From Oscillospiraceae bacterium (GTDB taxonomy: Bacteria; Bacillota; Clostridia; Oscillospirales; Oscillospiraceae), in NCBI GenBank assembly GCA_015067545.1, contig SVMG01000003.1, forward strand, positions 62,001 through 126,000: DNA of 64,000 bases, written 5' to 3'. The stretch's first letter is position 1; each line of letters begins with the position of its first letter. The notes beneath the pieces were generated by a model that was given only the letters and a program-made list of their open reading frames with translations, made no database searches and was not told the DNA's origin. Made by a program: the position numbers and the translations under genes. This document shows, piece by piece, positions 8,501-14,448 of the stretch.

Positions 8501-9611
8501 CGCCGCCCATAGAACGATACACCCAGACGTGATCATCCCGTACATAGCCTCTTATCCACAGATTGTAGGTTCCGTTGGTATCGGCAACGAAATCAAAGCC
8601 CATCTGGCGCTCCAATGTAGCGTCAATTTCAAAGGTGTTGTATTGCTCTCCCCGAGCTGCGTAAACCACCTTGCCATTGGATGCATATTCATCGTTTCTC
8701 ACGATGAAATAATCGTTATCCACATAGCAATCTTCTGCTTCGAGGACAACAGAGCCGTCAACCGCGTGGAAAAGATAGGGATCCTTGACCTTGGAATTAT
8801 CCATCGTGTACTCTACGGTAGCAACGATCTGGCATTCCTTTCCGTCTACGGTAATGGTAGTGGAAACCTGAACGGTCTTTTTCTCCTCCTCTATTTCCAG
8901 AGCATTGATCTCCATGGCAGGCAGCAAACCGGCCACCGTGCATACACACAGGAACAAAGCCACGCCGGACTTCATTCCCCGGCGCTTGATAAACAGCAGC
9001 ACCAGGCCGATTACCAGGATCAACGCCAATGCGATACCCAGAATCAACAGAACGATGCTTCCGTTATTCCGCTCCGGTACCGGCTCCTCTGCAGTACCGC
9101 TGTCCGGCTCTGTAGCAGCGCCCTGATTTCCTCCGGGCTTCTGATTGTTATTTCCGTTATCTTCATTTTTAATTTCTTCGTAGCTCCATCCCGGCTCTAC
9201 ATCGGTCTGAATGATCCACTCAGGAACCGTAACATCGCCATCAAACACAGCTTCTGTTTCGACATCATCAGATGAGAAGATATATTTCTGGTCAGGATAA
9301 TTGCCCAGAATAACATCCTTCTTTCTGCCGCCACCGACTGTCAGTTCACCGGAAGACGCGCCTTCCAGTTGAATATCACTCGGATATTCAATGGTATATC
9401 GGCCACTCAGTTCCCCGGTAGTATAGTTGACCACACTAACGCGTATGCCAATGTCTTCTCCTGCTTTGAAACTGCTCTTCGGTGTGGAAATAGAAACCGC
9501 AACACCTGCATCACCAGCACCTTCTGTTGCTGCTGTTGCAACCACAGAAAATACCATAATACAGACAAGCAGTAACAACACCTTGCTTACCCACGTTGAT
9601 TTATGTTTCAT
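2553..9611 (-). CDS. Giant surface heparinase II/III-like polysaccharide lyase with three binding-like modules
   Basis: I take the ATG at 9611 as start (GAGG nine bases upstream), giving 2352 residues. Order: signal peptide (about 1-28); beta-rich domain (30-130); acidic Asn/Gly/Glu linker; transmembrane helix (about 205-228) ending in KRRGMKSG; a second hydrophobic segment (about 232-252); an alpha/alpha-toroid region from about 465 (DHPRLFF); and a heparinase II/III-type beta domain with HQNREAGSFQLYYKG near 850 and GTDHDTSY after it. A copper-amine-oxidase N-like domain (about 1222-1340), an F5/8C-like domain (1350-1500), His/Cys-rich linkers and three AE(D/N/S)-type modules (about 1627-1793, 1872-2033, 2115-2280) follow. 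The tail reads EEPEDGSEGSIILPDYE. The fold implies beta-elimination of uronate polymers, but the substrate cannot be read. The two hydrophobic segments suggest a hairpin anchor with the enzyme outside. It follows a CTDCKTH membrane protein gene by 41 bp. Confidence 0.87.
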   Translation of the reverse strand: MKHKSTWVSKVLLLLVCIMVFSVVATAATEGAGDAGVAVSISTPKSSFKAGEDIGIRVSVVNYTTGELSGRYTIEYPSDIQLEGASSGELTVGGGRKKDVILGNYPDQKYIFSSDDVETEAVFDGDVTVPEWIIQTDVEPGWSYEEIKNEDNGNNNQKPGGNQGAATEPDSGTAEEPVPERNNGSIVLLILGIALALILVIGLVLLFIKRRGMKSGVALFLCVCTVAGLLPAMEINALEIEEEKKTVQVSTTITVDGKECQIVATVEYTMDNSKVKDPYLFHAVDGSVVLEAEDCYVDNDYFIVRNDEYASNGKVVYAARGEQYNTFEIDATLERQMGFDFVADTNGTYNLWIRGYVRDDHVWVYRSMGGEAYRNQSAHNNAVSQDKTDMVWNCIGSIKCEEGEVVTVRLRNRVTAWSIDKIMVTSNQAYTPQGEDAIPPLEDWYAALEFDTEMYADPTVYPEKGDHPRLFFHEDDVADIRKKLADPINAAVTAALMETAGKNFDGNWDITKQTSYNAQDLGYIECKAFFYAIFKNHENAEMAALAEKFGKQAIVAIKNIHETFTYSGNALRARGHVLYVTALVYDWCYDLMTQKDKARLATGGQAISNGMEIGFPPVGQEVVAGHGAEKQLLRDWLSFAIAVYDEYPSVYELVGGRFFEEYVPARNKYWSTAQYHHQGLSYGCYRFVADIMGQLLIYRMADVSYAENPNLVYDEGIDQLAYQWLYTQRPDERLLKDGDSGTTFAMRNDYNAVLFYAAMLYKDPVLFEQFLGEPGGMTTYSYAETLTPALLLSLQDMSLGTESLETKSYTKYFGSPYGLLVARTNWDMRNLYSNGVLASMKIQESYLGGHQNREAGSFQLYYKGSLTGDTGHYGTFGTDHDTSYQSQSVSKNTLSITSSANPNGYQISEADTVNPGNSGKVIGVEFGNNIYRPEYSYISGDVAKAYDDNVTEAIRSMLFLNLELDGYTNTPGAFIVFDQITTKEIDSKKSFLLHSLYEPTVVNNKVITITNKESGYNGRLTDQILYVGTADKADDDYSVFMIGGEGKEFWTGDFETGRNHPNSEPAMAQKEAGWGRVEISTKTKAENQTDYMLNVMYVSKADGSKEVIPATLVRGEGLMGAQLLDHVAMFNMNANNRIGTVASFAIPQSSDYSTYEVNVAGMKAGTWVVSTSASTQEIVATEDGGMLYFTAPAGTVTLSYKGETISKAAKLDTTAPEVQKTHKMYVNGLLAEADTAPYFDEDMLMVPLTPVMSSMGASVDWRGDVIAITYMNDRKLTINGKIRTSYLNGQRIKTKMKYSDGELWVPLGLVQELIKGYGTIGWSDEAQMLVVTAKIGSSMKPIPETYLAMYPSAIQVADVKNLGHVSNNNDLEYGMLSSLDGNIETRYVGSSDPEQGLQYEGVYDLGSAHTLDRLAIIWNSTSDKRQYIFDVMVSLDGVEYTTVLSQERSNGTMEFQEFDFDDVEARYVKIKGYKGYIYSKKYGYTEDNITYYSSISEILFLGPVGDGPAKEETPEVHQHAYKNKWTTTKAMHWHDPTCGHYVFAEQGYHVYDEDSDTTCNTCGYVRVPHYEHTCVEDWSYDLNKHWREPTCECYGKRFDEGAHTYDKNGVCTVCHAVDTYKMENHKVIVQAENTELLTKPGADPLLNDATKPAVVVQDNDKASGGKVVLMNQAHTASMRNYPDAQAHIKFRVQADKTATYYVWAKVYMTTAGSGINVFIDDDELIDDYYWNQSGSATNLSNSGDFGDFVWVKLSKTYEWTKGQTYDVCFRSRNTLIRIDEFYITADVNDPYPHVHAFETSWSKDENYHWYAATCGCKDRTLTKSAHVYDNHKDASCNTCGYIRPLCTDHTYDDKNICTKCGFSKPIPTENGKLVIQAESVKLSTKAGEDMLLPSATSPAVVVQNNAAASGGQVVLMNQRYTASLAAMPGAIPHISFVVNPDQTGTYHIWVKMYAPSDTATINVFVNDESNTDIAYWTQKSGVSSKYGDLSDFVWVKLDNTYQWKAGEEYMVRIRTRDSLVRIDEFYVTTDANDPYPHVHTYSEEWSKDATHHWHEVTCGCEGVEPNKTVHDYDGKTDATCNTCGYERELHLVCTYGPDGKCTVCGAVKPFETSGGKVTVQAEDTTLLTQAGADPLLPSATAPAVVVQNNTAASGGKVVLMNQRYTASLKDKPNAIPHMSFMVKPDQTGTYYIWVKMYNSSATAGIQVYVEDKAGTNTGYNVQLPGEGNVSTYGQLSDFVWVRLDSAYQWDAGEAYAINVRTRDTLIRIDEFYITADANDPFLHTHSYSDNWSSNAINHWKDAVCGCENLKAEIGMHTYQNGACTVCGREEPEDGSEGSIILPDYETDILGRG

Positions 9612-9652
9612 GTCATCTTTCCTCACTTTCTGCAATCTGCTATGCAGTTTTT

Positions 9653-10243
9653 TTACTGTTGTGCCTGATTAGAATGAGAAACTGAAAAACGCAGCCACTT
9701 AATAACGGGCAAAATGCTGTAAAAATACCCTCTTTTCTTCACCCAATCCACAAGCCCAATAATGACGCCTGCCAGCGCCACAACCGCAGTCACAACCAGC
9801 AGTATCACATGAATATTATAGTTGACGCCAATTTTTAGCGCAGGAATTGATAAATACCCAACTGCTCCCGCAACACCGCAAGCCAACGGAAGCAGTGTAA
9901 CAAATGCCCGCTTTGCAAAAACGAGACACAGCACAACACCCAAGGCACCTGAAATCAGCACAATTGCACAGGTGACAATCACATCATCCACTGCAAATTT
10001 ATAATTCTTACCATTATCGTCCTTGTAATCCTGGCCATATTCCGCAAGGTAGACATCCGTCATGCCCTTTGTGATCGGCTTATGATGCTCCGGAAACCAA
10101 GTATATTCCGCAATAGACACCACCCGGTCCTCCTCATGGGTTTTGCAGTCAGTGCACCCCCAAAAAGGTAAAAATTGGGTCATCAGGACAGCTAACAGCA
10201 ACAAAACACAGACATAATTGATCGCCCGAATTGCTATTTTCAT
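9653..10243 (-). CDS. Four-helix membrane protein with CTDCKTH extracellular loop, unknown family
   Basis: The start ATG at 10243 has an AGGAG site nine bases upstream, so the product is 196 residues. It has a helix at about 10-28, a polar loop of about 50 residues, helices at about 83-107, 109-130 and 140-165, and a basic C-terminus. The loop begins LPFWGCTDCKTH and continues with SIAEYTWFPEHHKPITKGM and a YKF motif. The paralog at 43108-43674 keeps these motifs almost unchanged while its helices diverge, so the loop is probably the working part. A CxxC next to conserved histidines could bind metal or act as a thiol pair; that is inference. It is the first gene of an operon with the giant lyase 41 bp downstream, suggesting a role in anchoring, folding or export of the lyase. 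Confidence 0.75.
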   Translation of the reverse strand: MKIAIRAINYVCVLLLLAVLMTQFLPFWGCTDCKTHEEDRVVSIAEYTWFPEHHKPITKGMTDVYLAEYGQDYKDDNGKNYKFAVDDVIVTCAIVLISGALGVVLCLVFAKRAFVTLLPLACGVAGAVGYLSIPALKIGVNYNIHVILLVVTAVVALAGVIIGLVDWVKKRGYFYSILPVIKWLRFSVSHSNQAQQ

Positions 10244-10275
10244 AGTATTTTTCTCCTTTTCTGTGATGTGCACTT

Positions 10276-10304
10276 ATTATAACATGCCTGTGCGGCGCAC
10301 GCAT
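10276..10304 (-). promoter_or_regulatory. Extended -10 promoter for the membrane protein/lyase operon
   Basis: The minus strand shows TGT-TATAAT (-10 at 10276-10281), an extended -10 element. The hexamer 17 bp upstream (ATGCGT) is a poor -35. An 11-bp palindrome GTGCGGCGCAC (10290-10300) lies in the spacer and could be an operator. Confidence 0.6.
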
Positions 10305-10310
10305 TTTAAC

Positions 10311-10342
10311 TTTTTTGCCCGTCCGGTCTCTATTTTTTGCAC
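10311..10342 (-). promoter_or_regulatory. Tandem GYGCAAAAAA repeat upstream of the promoter
   Basis: On the minus strand, GTGCAAAAAA (10342-10333) and GGGCAAAAAA (10320-10311) lie exactly 22 bp apart, directly upstream of the promoter. This is the clearest pair of the TGCAAAAA type in the window. Confidence 0.5.
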
Positions 10343-10500
10343 AAATGTTTATGCCACTAACCCCATCCCCCTTTTTGCAATTTCTACAAAGTATTTGGTT
10401 ATTGAGTGCCGATAATGTCTGTCGGCAACCGGTTTCAGCGATTGCGTGTCCCTCTGATTCACTGGGTCAGGAAGCGTAGCTCCATGATTCCTTGGAGAGG

Positions 10501-10537
10501 AAAATCCCTTGATTCTCTGAGAGAATCAAGGGATTTT
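10501..10537 (+). terminator. Perfect 17-bp hairpin, terminator-like
   Basis: AAAATCCCTTGATTCTC pairs perfectly with GAGAATCAAGGGATTTT across a 3-nt loop. The plus strand has a T-rich tail (CTTGTTTTTTG). No plus-strand gene precedes it, so it may be a backup terminator for the minus-strand operon or part of a small mobile element. Confidence 0.5.
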
Positions 10538-10560
10538 CTTGTTTTTTGATACAAATACAC

Positions 10561-10602
10561 GACCTCATCCCCGGCTCCTAAATTTGGAGTAAGGATGAGG
10601 TC
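10561..10602. other. Two-part hairpin of unknown role
   Basis: GACCTCATCC (10561-10570) pairs with GGATGAGGTC (10593-10602), with an inner CTCC/GGAG stem. No U run follows on either strand. Confidence 0.45.
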
Positions 10603-10657
10603 ATATTTGTGCAATAACTATGCTGTTACGGAGGACGCCAAAAACTATTTTTGATTA

Positions 10658-10678
10658 CACTGCCCGCAAAGGGCAGTG
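10658..10678 (-). terminator. Terminator candidate behind the ten-gene operon
   Basis: An 8-bp stem CACTGCCC/GGGCAGTG with a five-base loop lies 20 bp after the stop at 10698. A short U run follows some 15 nt later on the minus strand, so termination may be partial. Confidence 0.55.
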
Positions 10679-10697
10679 CCGATGTAGCCCCCAGAAA

Positions 10698-11441
10698 TTA
10701 CAGGTTCGTTTCCTGTAAATATCGAATCAAAGCATCGTTGAAATCAAATGTCCCCGCTTCATTTCTGGCGGTTGATCCATTACAGTGACCGCCGGGAAGC
10801 ATCACAAGCTGCACATTAATCCTGGGACAAATGCGCTGAATGCTCTTCAAAAACAGCTGATTCTGCTCAGGACGGCAGGGCATGTCCTCGTCATAGGAGA
10901 TCAGCAGCAGATTGTTGACATTGCTGTTCTCCGTTAAGAAGTAGATGGGAGCCGCGTCGTCGATGCGTTCCAAACGAGAGTCCAACCCCCGTTCTTTTAA
11001 GACTCTGAAATGTGTGGTAATTTGCGAGCTGTCAGATACAAAGCCAGCAATCTCCGACCGGTCGACACCTGCGTCTTCCAAATAATGCTCATCAAAAGCA
11101 AGCATCAGCGTCAGCCATGCACCGGCAGACTGCCCGGAAACGAAAAGCCGCCGATATTCGGTATATTCCCGCAGGTGATCAGTAAGCCATTTGACAGCCA
11201 AAGCACAGTCTTCCACGAAATCCGGGAACTTGGCATCGGGGTACATTCTGTATTCTACAGACGCAATACCAACGCCCTGCTTCATCAAATCTTCATGAAT
11301 CTTGATCTCTTTTCGATTACCATACTCCAGGCCGCCTCCGTGAAACCAAACAACGAAATCGTGGCACTGCCCATCCGGCAGATGGATATCCAGTAAATGC
11401 TCTTTTCCAGGGCCATATTGCAAATCGTTTATTGTTCTCAT
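10698..11441 (-). CDS. Alpha/beta hydrolase, HGGG-type esterase
   Basis: The product is 247 residues from an ATG at 11441 that overlaps the stop of the preceding gene (ATGA), so translation is probably coupled. The HGGG oxyanion motif and the nucleophile elbow GQSAG place it in the hormone-sensitive-lipase/acetyl-esterase group. A late aspartate (SYDED) and the histidine in PGGHCN could complete the triad. There is no signal peptide, so it should act in the cytoplasm, probably removing acyl groups from imported oligosaccharides. It is the last gene of the operon. The exact ester is unknown. Confidence 0.82.
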   Translation of the reverse strand: MRTINDLQYGPGKEHLLDIHLPDGQCHDFVVWFHGGGLEYGNRKEIKIHEDLMKQGVGIASVEYRMYPDAKFPDFVEDCALAVKWLTDHLREYTEYRRLFVSGQSAGAWLTLMLAFDEHYLEDAGVDRSEIAGFVSDSSQITTHFRVLKERGLDSRLERIDDAAPIYFLTENSNVNNLLLISYDEDMPCRPEQNQLFLKSIQRICPRINVQLVMLPGGHCNGSTARNEAGTFDFNDALIRYLQETNL

Positions 11442-12091
11442 ACAGGATCCTTCTCTAGCATTGCAAAACCCTGCAGCCACTGACGCTTAATGACTTCGTA
11501 ACCTGCCGGTGTGGGGTGGACACCCTCAAAAGTCCAATACTCCACCGGAGCCTTTTTAAGCACTTCATTGAAGGCTTCCTGCAAAGGAACATATGCCAAG
11601 GAAAACTCCCGTGCTAAGTTCTCTGTCACTTCAGCAAGTTTGGCTACGCCATCGCGCATAAACTCCCAGCGGTGCGGAAATTCTTCATTGCTACAAGTGC
11701 CCTGCCCTTCCAAAACATAAGGGCCAAGGAGCAGTATTTTTGTGTTCGGGAGCTCCTCTTGGATCTCCTGAATAATTTTGCGATAAACCCATTCGAATTT
11801 CTCCGGCGCATTTCCCATATTGTCAGAAACATCGCTCCAGACATCATTGACACCGATCAGAATGCTGACAATATCCGGCTTCAGGTTGATCAGATCTTCG
11901 CGAATGCGGGCGTACAGATCCGTGACGCGGTTGCCGCCGATACCGCGGTTCAGGCAGTGGTACTGCCCGGGTTTTTCATATTCGATCCAACCGGCGGCCA
12001 TACTTGCATAGCCGCTGCCCATACTGTCCGGATTCGCTCTGTAGCGCCCGGCATCTGTAATGGAATCGCCCTGAAATAGAATTGTTTTCAT
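11438..12091 (-). CDS. SGNH/GDSL hydrolase (carbohydrate esterase-like)
   Basis: All four SGNH blocks are present in 217 residues: GDSIT near residue 8 (nucleophile Ser), GIGGN near 50, GVND near 79 and EGVHPT near the end (catalytic Asp/Glu-His). The short form without signal peptide resembles cytoplasmic acetyl-xylan or rhamnogalacturonan acetylesterase relatives. It starts 9 bp after the GH94-like gene and overlaps the next esterase by 4 bp. It is one of three SGNH proteins in this operon, which suggests a heavily O-acetylated substrate. Confidence 0.87.
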   Translation of the reverse strand: MKTILFQGDSITDAGRYRANPDSMGSGYASMAAGWIEYEKPGQYHCLNRGIGGNRVTDLYARIREDLINLKPDIVSILIGVNDVWSDVSDNMGNAPEKFEWVYRKIIQEIQEELPNTKILLLGPYVLEGQGTCSNEEFPHRWEFMRDGVAKLAEVTENLAREFSLAYVPLQEAFNEVLKKAPVEYWTFEGVHPTPAGYEVIKRQWLQGFAMLEKDPV

Positions 12092-12100
12092 AAATACTCC

Positions 12101-14443
12101 TTAAAAAACCACGTTAATAGAAACGCTTTCCTTTCCTTCCAGCAGTTTTGCCGGCAGGAAGTTACCGTCAATTTGCTCACCGTCCACCAGCAGGGCCTTT
12201 ACCTTAGCATTGGATGTGGGATGCTTGCCGACCGTCAGGTGGCAGCTCGTCCCCCGGTAGTTCCGGGTCATCTCAAAGCCATCCCAGCTATCGGGGATAC
12301 AGGGATCGATCACGACGCCGTCGTAATCCGGGCGGAAGCCCAAAATATGCTGGGTCGCTGCAAAGTACATCCAGGACGCCGTACCTGTCAACCAGGAATT
12401 GGAGCCTGCACCAAATCGTTCATGGTCAGGGCCCAGCTGGGCAGAGCCGTACGCATAGGGCTCGATCAGGGTCTGATCCGCCCGCTCATTCCGGCGGCAG
12501 GGCAGGGATGCACGATAGATCTCGTAGGCCTCGTTGTTTCTGCCCAGCAGGGTCTCTGCGATCACCGCCCAGGTATTGGCATGGCAGAACACGCCGCCGT
12601 TTTCCTTGATGCCCCGGGGGAAGGCCATAAAGCTCTTCTTCTCCGGGAAATACTTGGAGGAAGCGGGGGCATGGGAGATCAGACCAAACTCACAGAACAA
12701 CCTCTTATATACTTCGTCCATTGCAGAATTGCCCTGCTCCGGGCTGGGAAGTCTGGAAAGCACCGCCCAGGACTGAGGATTCAGGAAGATCTTGTTTTCT
12801 TCATCCTCGTCTGTGCCGAACTTCTCTCCGGTGCTCAGGTAGGCTCTCAGGAACCACTTGCCATCCCACAAAATGCTGTAGGTATCCCGGCACCAGTTGT
12901 AGTAATCCTCGGCCCAGGCCAGATTCTTCTCATCGCCGATATGCTTGAACAGCAGCTTCAGCTCATAGGCTGCGTGGGCAGCCTGGAAGAAGACGAAGGC
13001 GCTTTCTGCCTTGCGTTCGTTATTGATGGCGCAGATACTGTCATTCCAGTCGCTGTTAAGGAAGTTGGGGATGCCGTGATCGCCCACATTTTCCCGGGTG
13101 AAGTCAAGACCCCGGATCAGGTGCTCCTCCACAGTGCCTTCGCCACCGTCCACATAGGGAACGATTTCCTTCAGGAATGCGTAATCTCCCGTCTCCCGGA
13201 TATAGGTGCACACCGAGAAGATGGACCAGATATGGTCATCGGAACGGCCGCCGCCTTCACTCTTCTTGGTCGCCGGGTAGTAGACGCTTCTGGCATTGCC
13301 GTTAGAGGCCTGGATGGAAAGCAGGGTCTTGATCCGCTCCTTGGCCTTGGGTGCCAGGGCATGCATAACACCCAGCACATCCTGCATGCTGTCCCGGAAG
13401 CCCCAGCCACGCACGATACCGCGTTCGTAGTAGGAAATGAACCGGGACCAGTCAAAGGTCATCTTACACTGATAGGCATGCCAGATATTGAGCATCTTGT
13501 TCATGTCCTCATCGGGAGTCTTGATCTGACAATTCAGCAGATGCTTCTCCCAGGATGCCTTGATCTGCATCAGAGAGGCCGCAGCCAGCATTTCGTTGGT
13601 AGCCTCCTGCACCATGGCCTTTGCCTTGGATTTCTCATCAACAATACCCACGGTATAAATGAAATATTTCTTTTCCCCATCTGCCAGCTCCAGGAGGCTG
13701 CTCAGGCTGCCGCAGATCTGATCTGCGCCAACATGGGTGTTCAGAGAATATCCCTGCTCTACCGCGATAGGATTCGATTCGCTCCTGTATGCACCGATGA
13801 ACTGATCCCGGTAGCAGTCATAGCCCTCCACCGGCAGGTTTGTGCCCATGATGCCATACATCTTTCCGGTGGGGCAGACTTCAGCAGCGGAGTCGCAGAT
13901 AATGATGCCGTCCTCGCAATCTGCCAGCATTTCATATCTGGCCCATTCTGCAGTCACATCCACGGATGCATTGAAGTAGGAAAACTCCACATAGGAAAAC
14001 AGCTTCAGCTTTCTAGGTCTGCCGGATTTGTTGACGATCCGGGCATTCCAGATCTCATACTTCTTTCCCTCGGGAATGTAGTAAGTGATCTCCGTTTCAA
14101 TGCCGCTGGTCTGGGTCTTGATGGTGGTATAGCCCATGCCGTGACGGCATTCATAAAACTCATAAGGCTTCATCACCGGCTGCCAGGTAGCAGCCCAGTA
14201 CTCCCCTGTTTCCATATCCCGGATGTACAGATAACGGCCGGGACGGTCCACAGGCAGGCTGTTGTACTTATAGCGGGTCAAACGCCGGTTGCCGGGATCT
14301 CCGTCAAACAGCAGGCCGCCGGCATTGTTGGAGATCATGCCGCTGAAGCCGCCGTTGCCCAGGTAGTTCATCCAGGGCGTGGGGGTATCCGGCCGGGTGA
14401 TCACATATTCTTTATTTTCGATATCAAAATAGCCGTAATTCAT
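12101..14443 (-). CDS. GH94-family-like disaccharide phosphorylase
   Basis: The product of about 780 residues has the GH94 layout: N-terminal beta-sandwich (YLGNGGFSGMISN early), helical linker, alpha/alpha barrel and C-terminal beta-jelly-roll. GFRDSMQD and SDWNDS match the conserved barrel motifs; the first Asp of DWND (about residue 466) is the expected general acid. WLTGTASWMY is also typical. These enzymes cleave beta-glucosides such as cellobiose, chitobiose or cellobionate with phosphate in the cytoplasm; the donor and acceptor cannot be read from sequence. I use the ATG at 14443. A GTG at 14452 would overlap the previous stop by four bases. Confidence 0.83.
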   Translation of the reverse strand: MNYGYFDIENKEYVITRPDTPTPWMNYLGNGGFSGMISNNAGGLLFDGDPGNRRLTRYKYNSLPVDRPGRYLYIRDMETGEYWAATWQPVMKPYEFYECRHGMGYTTIKTQTSGIETEITYYIPEGKKYEIWNARIVNKSGRPRKLKLFSYVEFSYFNASVDVTAEWARYEMLADCEDGIIICDSAAEVCPTGKMYGIMGTNLPVEGYDCYRDQFIGAYRSESNPIAVEQGYSLNTHVGADQICGSLSSLLELADGEKKYFIYTVGIVDEKSKAKAMVQEATNEMLAAASLMQIKASWEKHLLNCQIKTPDEDMNKMLNIWHAYQCKMTFDWSRFISYYERGIVRGWGFRDSMQDVLGVMHALAPKAKERIKTLLSIQASNGNARSVYYPATKKSEGGGRSDDHIWSIFSVCTYIRETGDYAFLKEIVPYVDGGEGTVEEHLIRGLDFTRENVGDHGIPNFLNSDWNDSICAINNERKAESAFVFFQAAHAAYELKLLFKHIGDEKNLAWAEDYYNWCRDTYSILWDGKWFLRAYLSTGEKFGTDEDEENKIFLNPQSWAVLSRLPSPEQGNSAMDEVYKRLFCEFGLISHAPASSKYFPEKKSFMAFPRGIKENGGVFCHANTWAVIAETLLGRNNEAYEIYRASLPCRRNERADQTLIEPYAYGSAQLGPDHERFGAGSNSWLTGTASWMYFAATQHILGFRPDYDGVVIDPCIPDSWDGFEMTRNYRGTSCHLTVGKHPTSNAKVKALLVDGEQIDGNFLPAKLLEGKESVSINVVF

Positions 14444-14448
14444 TGTTG

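Larger units (their letters stand above)
10343..10697. other. Intergenic region with three hairpins, no gene seen
   Basis: Together with the promoter, about 450 bp separate the operons at 10243 and 10698. I find no ORF with a ribosome binding site on either strand. The stretch holds three separate inverted repeats (10501-10537, 10561-10602, 10658-10678) and one more TTTTTGCAA box (10372-10380). Confidence 0.6.

Noticed and set aside
2553..9611. Calling the giant enzymes heparin lyases
   Set aside because: The heparinase II/III fold covers alginate, heparan, hyaluronan and other lyases; nothing in the sequence fixes the substrate.
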